The position numbers and the translations under genes are program-made. A DNA stretch of 64,000 bases from Dastarcus helophoroides. Its lineage: Eukaryota > Arthropoda > Insecta > Coleoptera > Bothrideridae. The stretch lies in contig CM053326.1 of assembly GCA_028583605.1 (NCBI GenBank), positions 17,626,046-17,690,045 on the forward strand. The letters are read 5' to 3'. Under the pieces are notes generated by a model, which saw nothing but the letters and a program-made list of their open reading frames with translations, did not search any database and was not told where the DNA came from. Position 1 is the stretch's first letter. Each line of letters begins with the position of its first letter. Shown one piece after another: positions 47,052 to 59,000 of the stretch.

Positions 47052-50000
47052 TTAGGAAGGCAAGCTCAGTCCCAATCTCGCTAAAACCATATTCTTCCGG
47101 AGCCGCACGATCTCCCAATAAACATCATGGGCTGAAACGAAGTTAAAAGTTGAAGTGGTTAATTCGTTAGACAGTGGTCCACCTAGAGTTTTTGCCACTG
47201 GGGCAGCCTCCAATTTTTTGTCCCAATTCAATAAACTCTAGAGAGGTTATTAACAATTATTGAATCTAAAAAATATATTAAAAAAGCTCCAAAATGAGGC
47301 GGACTGCCACCGTTGCCAATCTCTAGATACAACACTGTCTCTAGCTAGGTATTTAAATAATCTTTTACACCGAAAACAAAATTTTACGTTAATGTTAAAA
47401 TTCCAATGCTAGGTAGTATTCTGCAGTGGTTCGAAATGTGAAAACTTCCGGTTAGATCATAAAAATTGATTGCGCCAATTTAATGATACTGCAATTTCAT
47501 CTGTGGAATGTTAAATGGTGTAATAACATACCTGAACTTTTGACTAAACCACGTTCGATATACTGGAGATAATTAAGGAAATCACAGACTGCTATTACCT
47601 GTAAACAATAGTCAATATCAACGTCGTAATGTAAAAAGGACCTTGAAATAAATATGCTCTCTGGCATTTTATGATATTATTGATCAGGGAAAAATTCCGA
47701 GATACTTACTCTATTTCTACAAATTTGCGATATGCTGTACCAGGTGTCGGGATCTCCGATGTTCATTCTATAAAAACACAACCTCGGTACTTCTAAGAGA
47801 GCGCACTTTCTGTAAAATAACGACAAATTGGTTTTGCGTAAAGAGTAATATAAATCGAGTGATTAATATGTTAGTAAGATTAACAAACCCTTACTTTGGA
47901 AACATAGCTTTGGTTTTATCACCTACAGCTTCGATTAGTATGGTTCCTGTTTCGACCGCATGTTGAACTTTTTCCGACAATTCTTTATGGGTAAAATTTA
48001 AACATAAATTGATGTCTTCAGTGTATACTCTTTGAATGAAAGGATTCGTTTTATCAAAGGTAGGGTGCTCCTTCCAAGCCAAAAATTCCTTATGTACAGT
48101 TGGATCAACCTGAAATTATATTTCGTTATTTTGATGATTTATGTTAAAATTTCGACGTTACAATCATAATTTCTGTATCAATCTCTAGAAAAAAGTCGAT
48201 AATATTTCGATTTTAAAATCAGTGTTGAATAAATAAAAAATAAATAAATAAAAATTTTAAGTTTAAACTGAAACAAAGTCGAAAATTTTTAAAATTATTA
48301 GAATTTATTTGAATAATTCAGATTGTAAAATTTCAAGATTAAACTTGGAACACTGAGAAAAAAGTACAAATTTTGAAGAAAACGCTAAATTTCACATTTA
48401 GCACGAAATTTTAAGCGCGAAAGAAACGCAATTTTCGACTCTTACTCGAAATTTTCAGAAAAGGTCAAAAATCAAAACTTCGAGATTAAAGTCGTTTAGA
48501 ATTTAAAATCGAAAATTCGAGTATACATAAAGTCAAGATTATGATGATATGATATGGTGATAAATGTAAATATATTAAGTTCAATTCTTTTAGAATAAAA
48601 GAAAAAAATCGACAGCATCTCGAAATTTATGTTTGCTTGACTTTGGGATTTTAAGCTTATACATAAATAAATGCGATTCACTTATTAGCTTTACAAATGG
48701 TGCAAAATATTCTCAATTGAAACGTCAAAGACAAAAGTAACTGTCCACCCGATGGATACACGCTACTTAAATTACATCGATGATTTACAGTGTGGATCTA
48801 AGCGCATCTTTGTGCAACCTGTATGCCCATAAGATACTACTTACTTTGACATCCGATTCTAAATACCAACAATGACTTTTCACAATTTTCAGGATGTTAT
48901 GTCGATGACGTAGAATTTAACATTCACGAAATATATCGCAAATATTAGAAATTATTTTCAAGAAATTTCTAAACATTTTTTGAAAGCCGCTTGCCAAACA
49001 TGTTCGAAATAAAATCGAAATTTCGAGATTTAAGACAAAATTCTGAGAGTTCCCCTATTTTCGTTTGTATAGATTTGTCTGCTTTCACATCTTATTGTAT
49101 GTAGCCAGAATTTATTCGAACAATTCCAATTATTAAAAACTGTTATGAAAATGAAAACGAAATAGTTAATCCTAATTGCGCAATCACCTTTAAACCTTCA
49201 GTTGATTATGGTTCTAATCTTAGGTTAAATATAAAAAAGGTCAGATGATTACATGGAAAGTTACTTCCCCAATTCGCATCTCTAAGTAAAATAGAACTTT
49301 CGCTATCGATTAAAAAGACAGCTTATCTGGAAACAAATTTGCTCTCCGAGTTACTTCTTCTCTATATTTACTCCCCAATCTTAGACAAACAGAGAATTAA
49401 ACAAATACCATTTCTACGCACCTCGAGACCGTCTTTGCTTTCGATTTCGCTGGGAATGTGGTGCACCTCCTTAACGGGCGATTCGGGCGGCGAATTTTCA
49501 CGGCCGTACTTGAGATTGAAATGGGACGGCGATCTGCGGTGTTTCTTGGTAAATATCGCCACACCTGCAAAACTCATTGTTAAGTGCAACTCATAAAAGC
49601 GCCTGAATCAGGTGCAATTAGCATATTTCGTAATCAGCAAGGCATGTTGGCTGTGTTACCCACATTTTCACTTGTATTGTTCAAGCTGGTGACATTAATT
49701 TGCTTGTCCAAGCGCAAACAGCTGCGACTGTGTACCATTTCTGGCACGATGTGTGTATATAGATAAAACCATTAAAACGTGTATTTTAAGTCAAGAAATA
49801 TGTGTTCACAATTTTTGTTTCTCTCTATGTATTCATCTTTAAATTTTAGGGCAGGGTGTTACTTTTTTTGGGCTTGCTGGTTTTCAGAGGCCCCTAATCG
49901 CTTGTTAATGGGGGAGAGTTAATGCTGGATTTACGCATAAGCTATAGCTTAGGACCCCCACCATCTTGGAGGGGCCCAAATAAGTTCTAGGGAATAATAG

Positions 50001-53000
50001 GGTTGAGGACCTTATTTTTTTGTTTTTTTAGTCAATAAAATTGTTGGCATAAGGAAGGTCCTTGCGGAATAATTGTCTTGTGTGAAGAACCTTTATTTTT
50101 AGAGTCATCAGAATTCTTGTGCCCCGTGGAAACGTTAACGAAAAGCTTTGTTTTAGATGATCAGAAATTCTCGAGGCAGTGTAATGACCTTTGTTTGCAT
50201 CAGGTATAAATTAGACCAGGATCATGAGAATAGAATAAAGCAAAAAAAAACCAACAAAAAACGTTAACTCAAAAAATTAGATCTGGAAATTCTTTCATTT
50301 TAGAGAATAAGGTTAAAATCACGAAAAATTCAGAAAACTCAGAATTTAGAAAACATAGAAACGAAAAAAATGTAAACATTTGAAGTTAGAAATTAAGGAA
50401 TTTTTAAAAATAAGTCACCATTTCAAGTTTACTTCCGAGAGTTCGACATTAAAAATGGATAGAATATTATAACTTTTCTTGAAATTTCGACTTTGAAACT
50501 AGTTTCTGGAACAAATTCGTATTTCCAGATTGCAGTTGAAATTTTGAGGAAAAAAGTCAAAATATCGATTATAACGTCGACACTTTAAAAAATTTGAAGA
50601 TTTTGCGCATTGCATCTTTGAGAAAAGATTCGAGAAAAATTCGAGAATCATAAAAAAATCGAGGCGAAAGTTTCAAATGAATTAGGAAAATAAAATTAAA
50701 TCAACACAACATTTCTAAAATTATAATAGTAAAAAAAAACGAGTTTTAAGTCAAAAAATCAATAAATGTGTCAATCTTCCCGATTTTGGAATTAAAATTG
50801 AAATTTTTAGGAAAAAATTGATGAATTCTTGAAATGAAAAACCAAATTTTGACTTTTTAACTTAATATTTTTGGAAATTTTGAAATTTACAGACTGTGGT
50901 TGGAATGCTGTAGGAAGGTTGAAGTTTGATTAGTTCTAACTAAAAATGTTTACTTATAAACATATTTAGTTAGAACTGTTTATAAGTAAACATTTTTAGT
51001 TAGAACTAGGCAAGTTTAAAAGAAAAGTCGAAATTTCCAAAAACTAAGTAGAAGTTTATAAAAAAAATCATTATGTAAAGGAAGCTAGCGTAGCTTTCAT
51101 GGAGAACAAACAGTGCTGGATTTAATTATCAGCTATACAAGCTATAGCTTAGGGCCCCCACCATCTTGACTCCTAAAAACTATCATATTTGGACATGCAT
51201 TGTTGCCCAGAAGAAGTTGTAGGGAGTTTTTTTTTAGTTTTCGATAAAATTGTTAGTACAAGGAAGACCCATTCCTTTGTGTGAAGAACCTTTTTTTTTG
51301 GTCACCAAACTTCTTGAGCCTTGCGGGAAACACGTTAAGAAAAAGCTTCTTTTTTTAAGTGACCAGAAATTCCCAAGGAGTTATGATGACCTTTTTTTTT
51401 GGTCGCTAAAGTTTCTGGCAAAGTAATAAATTTAATATTTACTTGGCAACACTGGCCCCCACATCTCAAATAGGTTAGGGCCCCCTTAAGTCTAAATCCG
51501 GTTCTAGGGTCCTAGTTTATAACCTTGCTTCTAATGTTCGCAAAATTTTGATTTTTTCTCGAAATTTTCAGTTTAATCTTGAAATTTCGTAAAATGTCGA
51601 ACTTCTAAGATTAAAGCTCGCAAAATTTTTATTTTTTCTCGAACTTTTCGGTTTAATATTGAAATTTCATAAAACGTCGAACTTCTGAGATTAAAATCTA
51701 AATTTTGAAAAAAAGCGATCATCGTTTCTATAAAATGTTTAAATTTCGAGTTTGTGGTCAAAATTTAAAAAAAAAATACCAATTCCCCAAATTCAAGAAA
51801 AATTAAGATTTTTCAAGATTAAAGACTTTTTCTTTTGAAACTTTCAAGTTTGGGGAAAATGTGGAAAAACCTGACGTATTAGAAGTTTAAAGTAAACGTT
51901 TTTTGATTGAAGTAGAAATTTTGGAAACTTTCTTTACATAAATTTAGAGTTTTTTTTCTTCTCAAAAATACGAATTTAAACTGAAAGTTGTCGTATCTTT
52001 TCTAAAGTTTCAGTTTTCTTCTCGAAAAATCGAACATAATCCGAACATTTCAATTATTCTAGAAATTTTAAGGTTTCAAATGAAAATTCTTTATTTTTTC
52101 TGGAAGTTTCAACTTTTTTAGCAAATATTAAAAATTCTTTTGCAAAATTTCCACCTTTTCCACGAAATGTCTGGTTTAAATTTAAAATTTTCAAGATTTT
52201 TAAGTACAAGTTTAATCATCAAATACCCGAAATTTTAGAAAAAAAATTAGCAATTTCCGAAATTCTGGAAAAATGAATATTTTCCAGAATTTGCTTTGTC
52301 CAGAAATTTTAAGTTTGCGAGAAAATTTCGAGTGACCTATTACAGGTTTAAAGTAACAATTTTTTGATTGAAGCGGACATTTTAGGAACTTCATTTTTAC
52401 ATAAAACTTTTGAGTTTTTTTTTACATTTTGATTATTTATTGAAAATTCGAAGCTAAATTAAAACTTATTAGATCTTTCTTAAAACTTCAAATTTCCTCT
52501 CAAAACATCGAACATAATTTAAACATTTCAAATATAGAAGTTTTGAGGTTAACAATGAAAATTTCTTTTTTTTTATGATTTTTAACTTATTTTCCAAAGT
52601 GGTAGTTTATAATTGTAAAATTTTGACCTCTTTCTGCTGGGTTTTTTGACCTCTTTCTGTTGGGTTTAAAGTTGGAATTCTCAATATTTTTAAGTTTGAG
52701 TTTAATGTTCAAATTTCCAAAAACAATGTCCAAATTTAGAGATTCAAGTCTAAATTTCGAGAAAAACAACAGCATTTTTGGAAAGACTAAATTTGGAGTT
52801 TGAAATCGAAATTTTCGAAAAAAAAATTTGCAAAGGTCACAGAAATGTTATTTCTGGAAAACAATTTAAAAAAAGTGTTACATTCAAGGCTAAAGTTAAC
52901 ATTTTTGACTGAAGTGGGCAATTTGGAAACATTTTTAGATAAACTTCTCTTTGCTTCTTCGAAATTTTGATTATTTTCTCAAAATTAAGGGTTGACATTA

Positions 53001-56000
53001 ATATCTTTATTTCTTTCCTAAAACTCTTTCCTTAACTTTGACCATAAGCTCTAATTTTTCGAGAAATTTTGAGGTTAGAAATGAAACTTTCGTTTTAACA
53101 TTTTCAATTTTTTTCTCTCAAAATTTCAACTTTAATCCTGAAAACTTCAATTTCAATTTATTTTTCGAAAAAACGAGTTTAAGTTACAAAGTTAGACCCA
53201 TTTCTAGAGCATTAATCCTAAAACTTGATTTTTTTTGCGATGGCGAATTTCGCCAGCAATTTCGACACTTTTTAACTTTTTCGTCTACATTAAAAATGTC
53301 TATATTTCCAACAATTTTGACTTCAGAACAGAGATTTTGTGTAACTGCTTTTTTTAAATTACTGTTGAATTTTGTTGAAATTTCGATATTTCAAATTTTT
53401 CTAAAAAGAAACAGTCAAACATTCGCGATTAAAAGTACAAAATTCTTATTCTTAAGGCTACATTTTAAAATCAAGTAAGAAGTTTCGAGAGTAAACTTGA
53501 AATGTGTCTCGTTTTAGAAATTCAAAAATTCCTATATAAATAACTTTCAATTCATCCTGACTCTCAAATTTTAATTTTTTCTGAGAATTTCCACTCTCCT
53601 CACTATTTCGACTTTAATTTTGATACCGCCAAATTTCGCTTTTTTCCCCCTAAGATGTGAATTAAATGTTTTGTAATGAAACACTCGGATGTGCTCAGGA
53701 TAACTTTTTTCTCTTAGACGTTAATTTATGCAAGCGTTTACCTTCTTCTCTCGATCTGTCGATTTGAGGGTGAAGATGTAGGTTGGGCCTGCTTGGGGTG
53801 GAAGTTAGAACCAAAGTTTTTAAAGCGGCTACTTCGGCTGTTAAAACGTCCACTTTCATCTGGCTTTCCGTTAAGGCTTTTTCGGCTGCCGCCTGTTTTT
53901 CATTCGCTTCACGGACCATATTGTGCGCCTCCTGAAATAAAAGTGTATCGCTCAGGATAAAATTGTGATCGCTGATTCTTGAATTTCGAATAAAACAATT
54001 TTGTTAATTTATCTTAATTTTTTTCTATTTTCAAAATCTGAATGGATATTTATAACGTTTGAAAAACGATGCGAGCTTATAAAAAGACAATTACTTTAAA
54101 ATCACAAATAGAATGTCGAACTTTCGAGATTGAAGTTAAAATTTTAAAATTAAAAGTGCGAGTAAAAATATGGAGATTAATTTAAAATATTGAAGCCGAA
54201 ATTTTGACAAATGTTAATAATTTCAATTTAAAAATTATGAAAATTTAATTTTTTATACTATCAATAATTTCAAAATAAAAAAATAAGTTTTCACTTTTGT
54301 CGTCCGTCCCCATAACTTCCAAATTCTTTCTTAATTATGTATTAATCTGATTGACGAAATTATTGGAAATTTTGACTGCAATATCAAAATGTTGATTTAA
54401 TTAACTTCAAAATTTTGACTTTATATTCGAGAAAAATGAAAACCTCAAGTTTGGACTTCGAACATCAATGAAATTATTACAAAATATATCAAAATTTCGA
54501 AAAAATATTTTTTTTTTTTGAAAATTGGAAACTTATAGTACTAATATAGGCGATTGTCTTTATTATTTGAGTAAACCATTTGACTAGTTATTTTCAAAAT
54601 TAGGCTGATAAATTACAAATCGACCACGAAAAAAGTAAGTACAAATAATTGTTTACTCTAATTACATTGAGATTGTACTTTTGTAATTACATGTGCATCA
54701 TCAGTGGTCTTACAACCGAGTACATGACGGAACCTACTTCCCGGAAAATATTACTAAGTTGTTTGGATTTTTAAATTCAACAAGCTACGTCGTCGATATG
54801 TTACAGTTGCTTTTAACAACGACGCATGCATGTACAAACAAAGGAGATGCAGCGACCTAATGAACTCAATTTTTTTAAACAAAAAACATCAAAGATAAGC
54901 AACAACTCGTTATTTAAACCTTACAACTTTTTACTTACATTAAGGCCAACGTTATCGCCAGTTTCTAAATCTAAATTCTCTATTTCCATCTTCAGCTCCT
55001 GCAGGCTGAAACTGAGCCCCTTTTTCAGCGGGGGTTTTTCTTTTACGTTGCTCATTACGTGCGACGGAGCGAAATCGTTAGGCATGCGGTAATTGTTATT
55101 GTGAAATTGACGCGAAAATGGTTCATTAGGCAGGAAATGTTTATCACTGAAAGGCACGTTTTACTTAATTATGTGGAGCTGTTTAAGGTATTTCCCGTTT
55201 GCGGTAACATTAGATAATTATTAGCCTCAATGCTACCGTATGGTGCCAATGATTCTTAAATTTATTTACACTACATATATTATAACGAACGGTGTAAAGT
55301 TGAAAAATTATTAATAAATTGTAAGGTGCATGGAGGGTGGACCCCTTCAAATGATTTCAGAATCCTGTCGTTTTAAGAAATTTGTTAGAGAAAAGTTGTC
55401 CGCCAGCTGAATAAAAAGACTCAGGAGCAAGCAGGCATTCCAGACTTCTCCAGAAGTCGAATATTCAGGAACATTATATAAATCAAGTCGTTCCTAAGTT
55501 AGTCATAAATTCCATTTTATACAAATGTATCATGCGTTAAATAAAGTTTAAAAATTATATTTGTACGGGAACGGTTACGAGTAATAATATTTCCCTGCAT
55601 TACCACCATATCATAAAAAACTTCAATTCAACACTGGTTTCGATGTCTTGTGAGTCGGAAATTGCAAAGGGGCAAAATTATGTTATCAGAAATGCGCAAT
55701 TCGTGAGTTGAAAGCAGAAGCCAATTCCGCTTTGTCCCTGACGCTATTTGTAGAAATCCGACGTAATATTTATCGATTTCTCAAGTAAGTTTTGTTTCAT
55801 GACGAGGAGACTTTTTTTTATCTCCACAGCTGAGGTGGGTCTTCCTTTGGGGTCTAATTTCGGCCGCATCTAATAAATATGTAAGTGACGGCTAAAATAA
55901 CACATCATAGAGAAAGTTATTATACTTTTTACTTGATTACATGCGACCTTGCGTTCGGGGTTGTCGACCGGTTTAATTGTACCTATTCACGTCGATTGCC

Positions 56001-59000
56001 CGCTGAAAAAACGTCTGCGTTCATCCGACCGTATTCAAAGTAATATGTTAAGACGCGTAATTGCCTGGGAAATTCAAGAGGCGCACATGCATGGGGTCCA
56101 TTGTTGTCTGTTTTTCAAAATAAGTCAGAAGGATGGTTACGTAAAATATTGCTTTGAAATGCACGCTTTCCTACCACTTTCCAGGGCCAAACTTACCTGC
56201 ATGTTATCCAGGCAGCAGCCCAAGGGCCCTATACACCAAATGTTAACCTTCTAATCAAATGTATGAAGAAAAACTGGAGATACTCTTTTGTGAAAACAAG
56301 AATTTTGAACAAAAATTAAAATTCAATTCAATTTCCAAAAACAACAAATTTAGTTTTAAAAAGTTTGGGAAGACGCTCGTAATTCAAATTCTTGTTCTAC
56401 TTGTCGACACTTCAAGTTTTAAGTGTTTAATTTTTTTACCTAAAAAATCGATTCCAAGTCAATTTTTTTTATTCACGGTCGATTTTTTTGAGTTTACATT
56501 TTAAACTTTTGACGCTGTTCCTCAAATTGCGAGTTGGAGAAAAAAAATGGAGATTTCGAAGCGAAAAAGCGAATTTCCAGACTAATAACAAGAGGAAAGT
56601 CTCGAACTTTTGAGGGAAAAAAATCGGAATTTAACATGACTTCAAAAAGTTTCAGAAATTTTGAATAAACCCCAGAATTTAAAATTTATAGGTGTTTTAA
56701 AAATTTCGAGTTTTTTCCTGCACGTTCTGGTTTTGTCGAAACTTGAAGTTTAAATGTATAGTTTTTAATTTTTCACTTGAAAGATCCACTCGATGTCGAT
56801 TTTTTCGATTAAAAATCGAATTTTTCAAGCTGACACTCAAAGTTTTGACGTTGTTCTTCATATTGTGAGTTGGAGCAAAAAAGTAGACATTTCGAGGTAA
56901 AAAAGAAAATTTTGAACTTGAAATCAAGACAAAAACTTGACATTTTTGGAAAAAAATTAAAATGAAAAAAATTGAAAAATAAGTTTATACTTTGTAATTT
57001 TTCACTTGAAAGATCCACTCGAATCGGTGTTTTTCGATTAAAAAGCGAATTTTTCAAGCTTGCACTCAAAGGTTTGACGTTGTTCTTCAAATTGTGAGTT
57101 GTAGCAAAAAGTAGAGATTTCGAGGTAAAAAAGAAAATTTTGAACTTGAAATCAAGACAAAAACTTGAGATTTTTGGAAAAAAATTGAAATAAAAAACTG
57201 AAAGAGCACAGAAACAGTTGACATTTTCAGAAAACACTTAACAATAGATAGTGATTTTTTAGAGTTTTTTTTTTTAATTTCTCTTTGTCGGAATCCGAAG
57301 CTGATTATCATTGTCAAGCTCTTGAAAGTAGCGGAGGTCAAAGGAAACTAAGTTAACATTTAAAATTGCTTCACAGTTAAATTCTGATGGTCCCATTCTC
57401 CATTTTATCTTTGTCGATTGTTAATTCGTTTCATATATGCAAATTAAGGTCGAACCGAAGTAATTTCCAATATTCAATAATACGTAAAGTGTGAAATCTC
57501 AAGTCAGTGGATTAACTATTTATTATTAATCTCAAGTCTGTGGATTAACTATTTATTATTAACCAAACTGAAACGGCCTTTTCTGTGCATAATTTACTGA
57601 TTAAATTTTCCTTGAATGATGCCGGGATGAGGTCATGCGTACCACTTGTTCAAGATTAGAAACAGGTTAACCAGATTTTTCTACAGTTCGGTTTAATAAC
57701 GGAAACGGCTAATACGTAAATAAAAGTGTATAATTCCTATAACACCATGTCAAGGCTTTACGATTCCATGGAAACATATAAGTACGATGAAAAAAATTTA
57801 GAATTCAAAAGTCTATTCAATGATAAAACGTTATCGATATTTCATTGGAACTACTCGAAGCAATTTAGCATAACATTTCATGAAATTTACAATCAATTCA
57901 GTTTCTACTTAATTTGTCGTCTCGTCTACTTGTTACATCCTCCCCACTAACTGAACTAGATACCATAGTCCGGTGCATATCGATTGGGGATCATGGTCAG
58001 TTTAAACTTAATCCCTTACATTGATTGGGGACCAGCTTCTTAGAATAACCACCCTTTCTGTAATATCCTACATTGACTGGGTACCCACCGTAAAATATTG
58101 TTTAATGAACTTGTAATTACCTATCTACATGGAAGTGTGTTCCTAAACTTTCAATAATTCTTCTGGCAGTTATAATCCCATATTTCAAATCTTTGGCTTT
58201 TTTCGAGCAAACTACCTCGATGTTTATAACTTATTTTGTTTATATAGAATTTTGGGCATTGGGCTCGGAGCGAGTTATTTTGTTTTAAAAGCCCTGTATA
58301 AAGAGAATCAATTCAGAAATTTCTAAAATAAAAATCGTCATTAATATGAAATAAAAATGTCTGTCTTTCGACCCAAATCTCTGTGAGAGTCAGCAAATTG
58401 TGTAATTCCTGTATATATTTAAAAATTACATTTATTTATTCAGGATACCAATTTCTTATCTAGTATTCCGCAATTTGGGTAAAATTAGTTGGAGGGGTCC
58501 AAATCGATGCAGGGCATTAACTATCCCATCGAGGTCTAAAGGGTCAAATTGACCGGGGTACCCAATCGATGTGCGCACCCTTAGTCATTTTCAAGAGTTC
58601 TAGACGATTTTACTTTTACTAATTTCTATTGACTTACAAATGACATGAAAGAAACAATTTGTCTTTTCAAGAAAACCAACGGCTTCGACTTTTTTCTCGA
58701 ATTTAATTTCGAAATTTGACTTTGTATTCAATATCGAAATTATGATATTTGAAAGCAGTAATTTTAGGGTAAATAGAAATATCAATTTTAATTTCAATAA
58801 ATTTCAAGTTAAAATTCGGGCAAGAAATTAAAATTTCCAAAAAAAAAACCCGAAACTATAAAAATATTCTCGGAATTTGAATTTAACGCTATAAAGTAAA
58901 AAGTGTTGGAATTTAGTAAAACAAAACTCGCAATTACCAAATTACAGGGAAAAAATGTATCATTGAAAATTTTGAGAAACATTCCAGAAAATATTGGAAT

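Larger units (their letters stand above)
50280..53660 (-). other. AT-rich cryptically simple intron DNA
   Basis: This is part of the 4.2-kb intron 49565-53741 of the Rabin8-like gene. It is dominated by words such as AAATTTCGA, TTCGAAATTTT and GAAAAATTCGA, interrupted by a hAT-like element and a 30-bp palindrome pair. The open frame of 146 codons at 53038-53478 is compositionally Phe/Asn/Lys/Ser-rich and not credible. Confidence 0.7.

Noticed and set aside
53038..53478. 146-codon plus-strand frame, Phe/Asn/Ser-rich
   Set aside because: Its composition follows the TTTCGA-type intron DNA, and no conserved motif is present.
55949..56254. 101-codon plus-strand frame in the GC-balanced region
   Set aside because: No domain, splice context or codon pattern supports it. 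The minus-strand splice donor at 56195 is the better explanation for the region.
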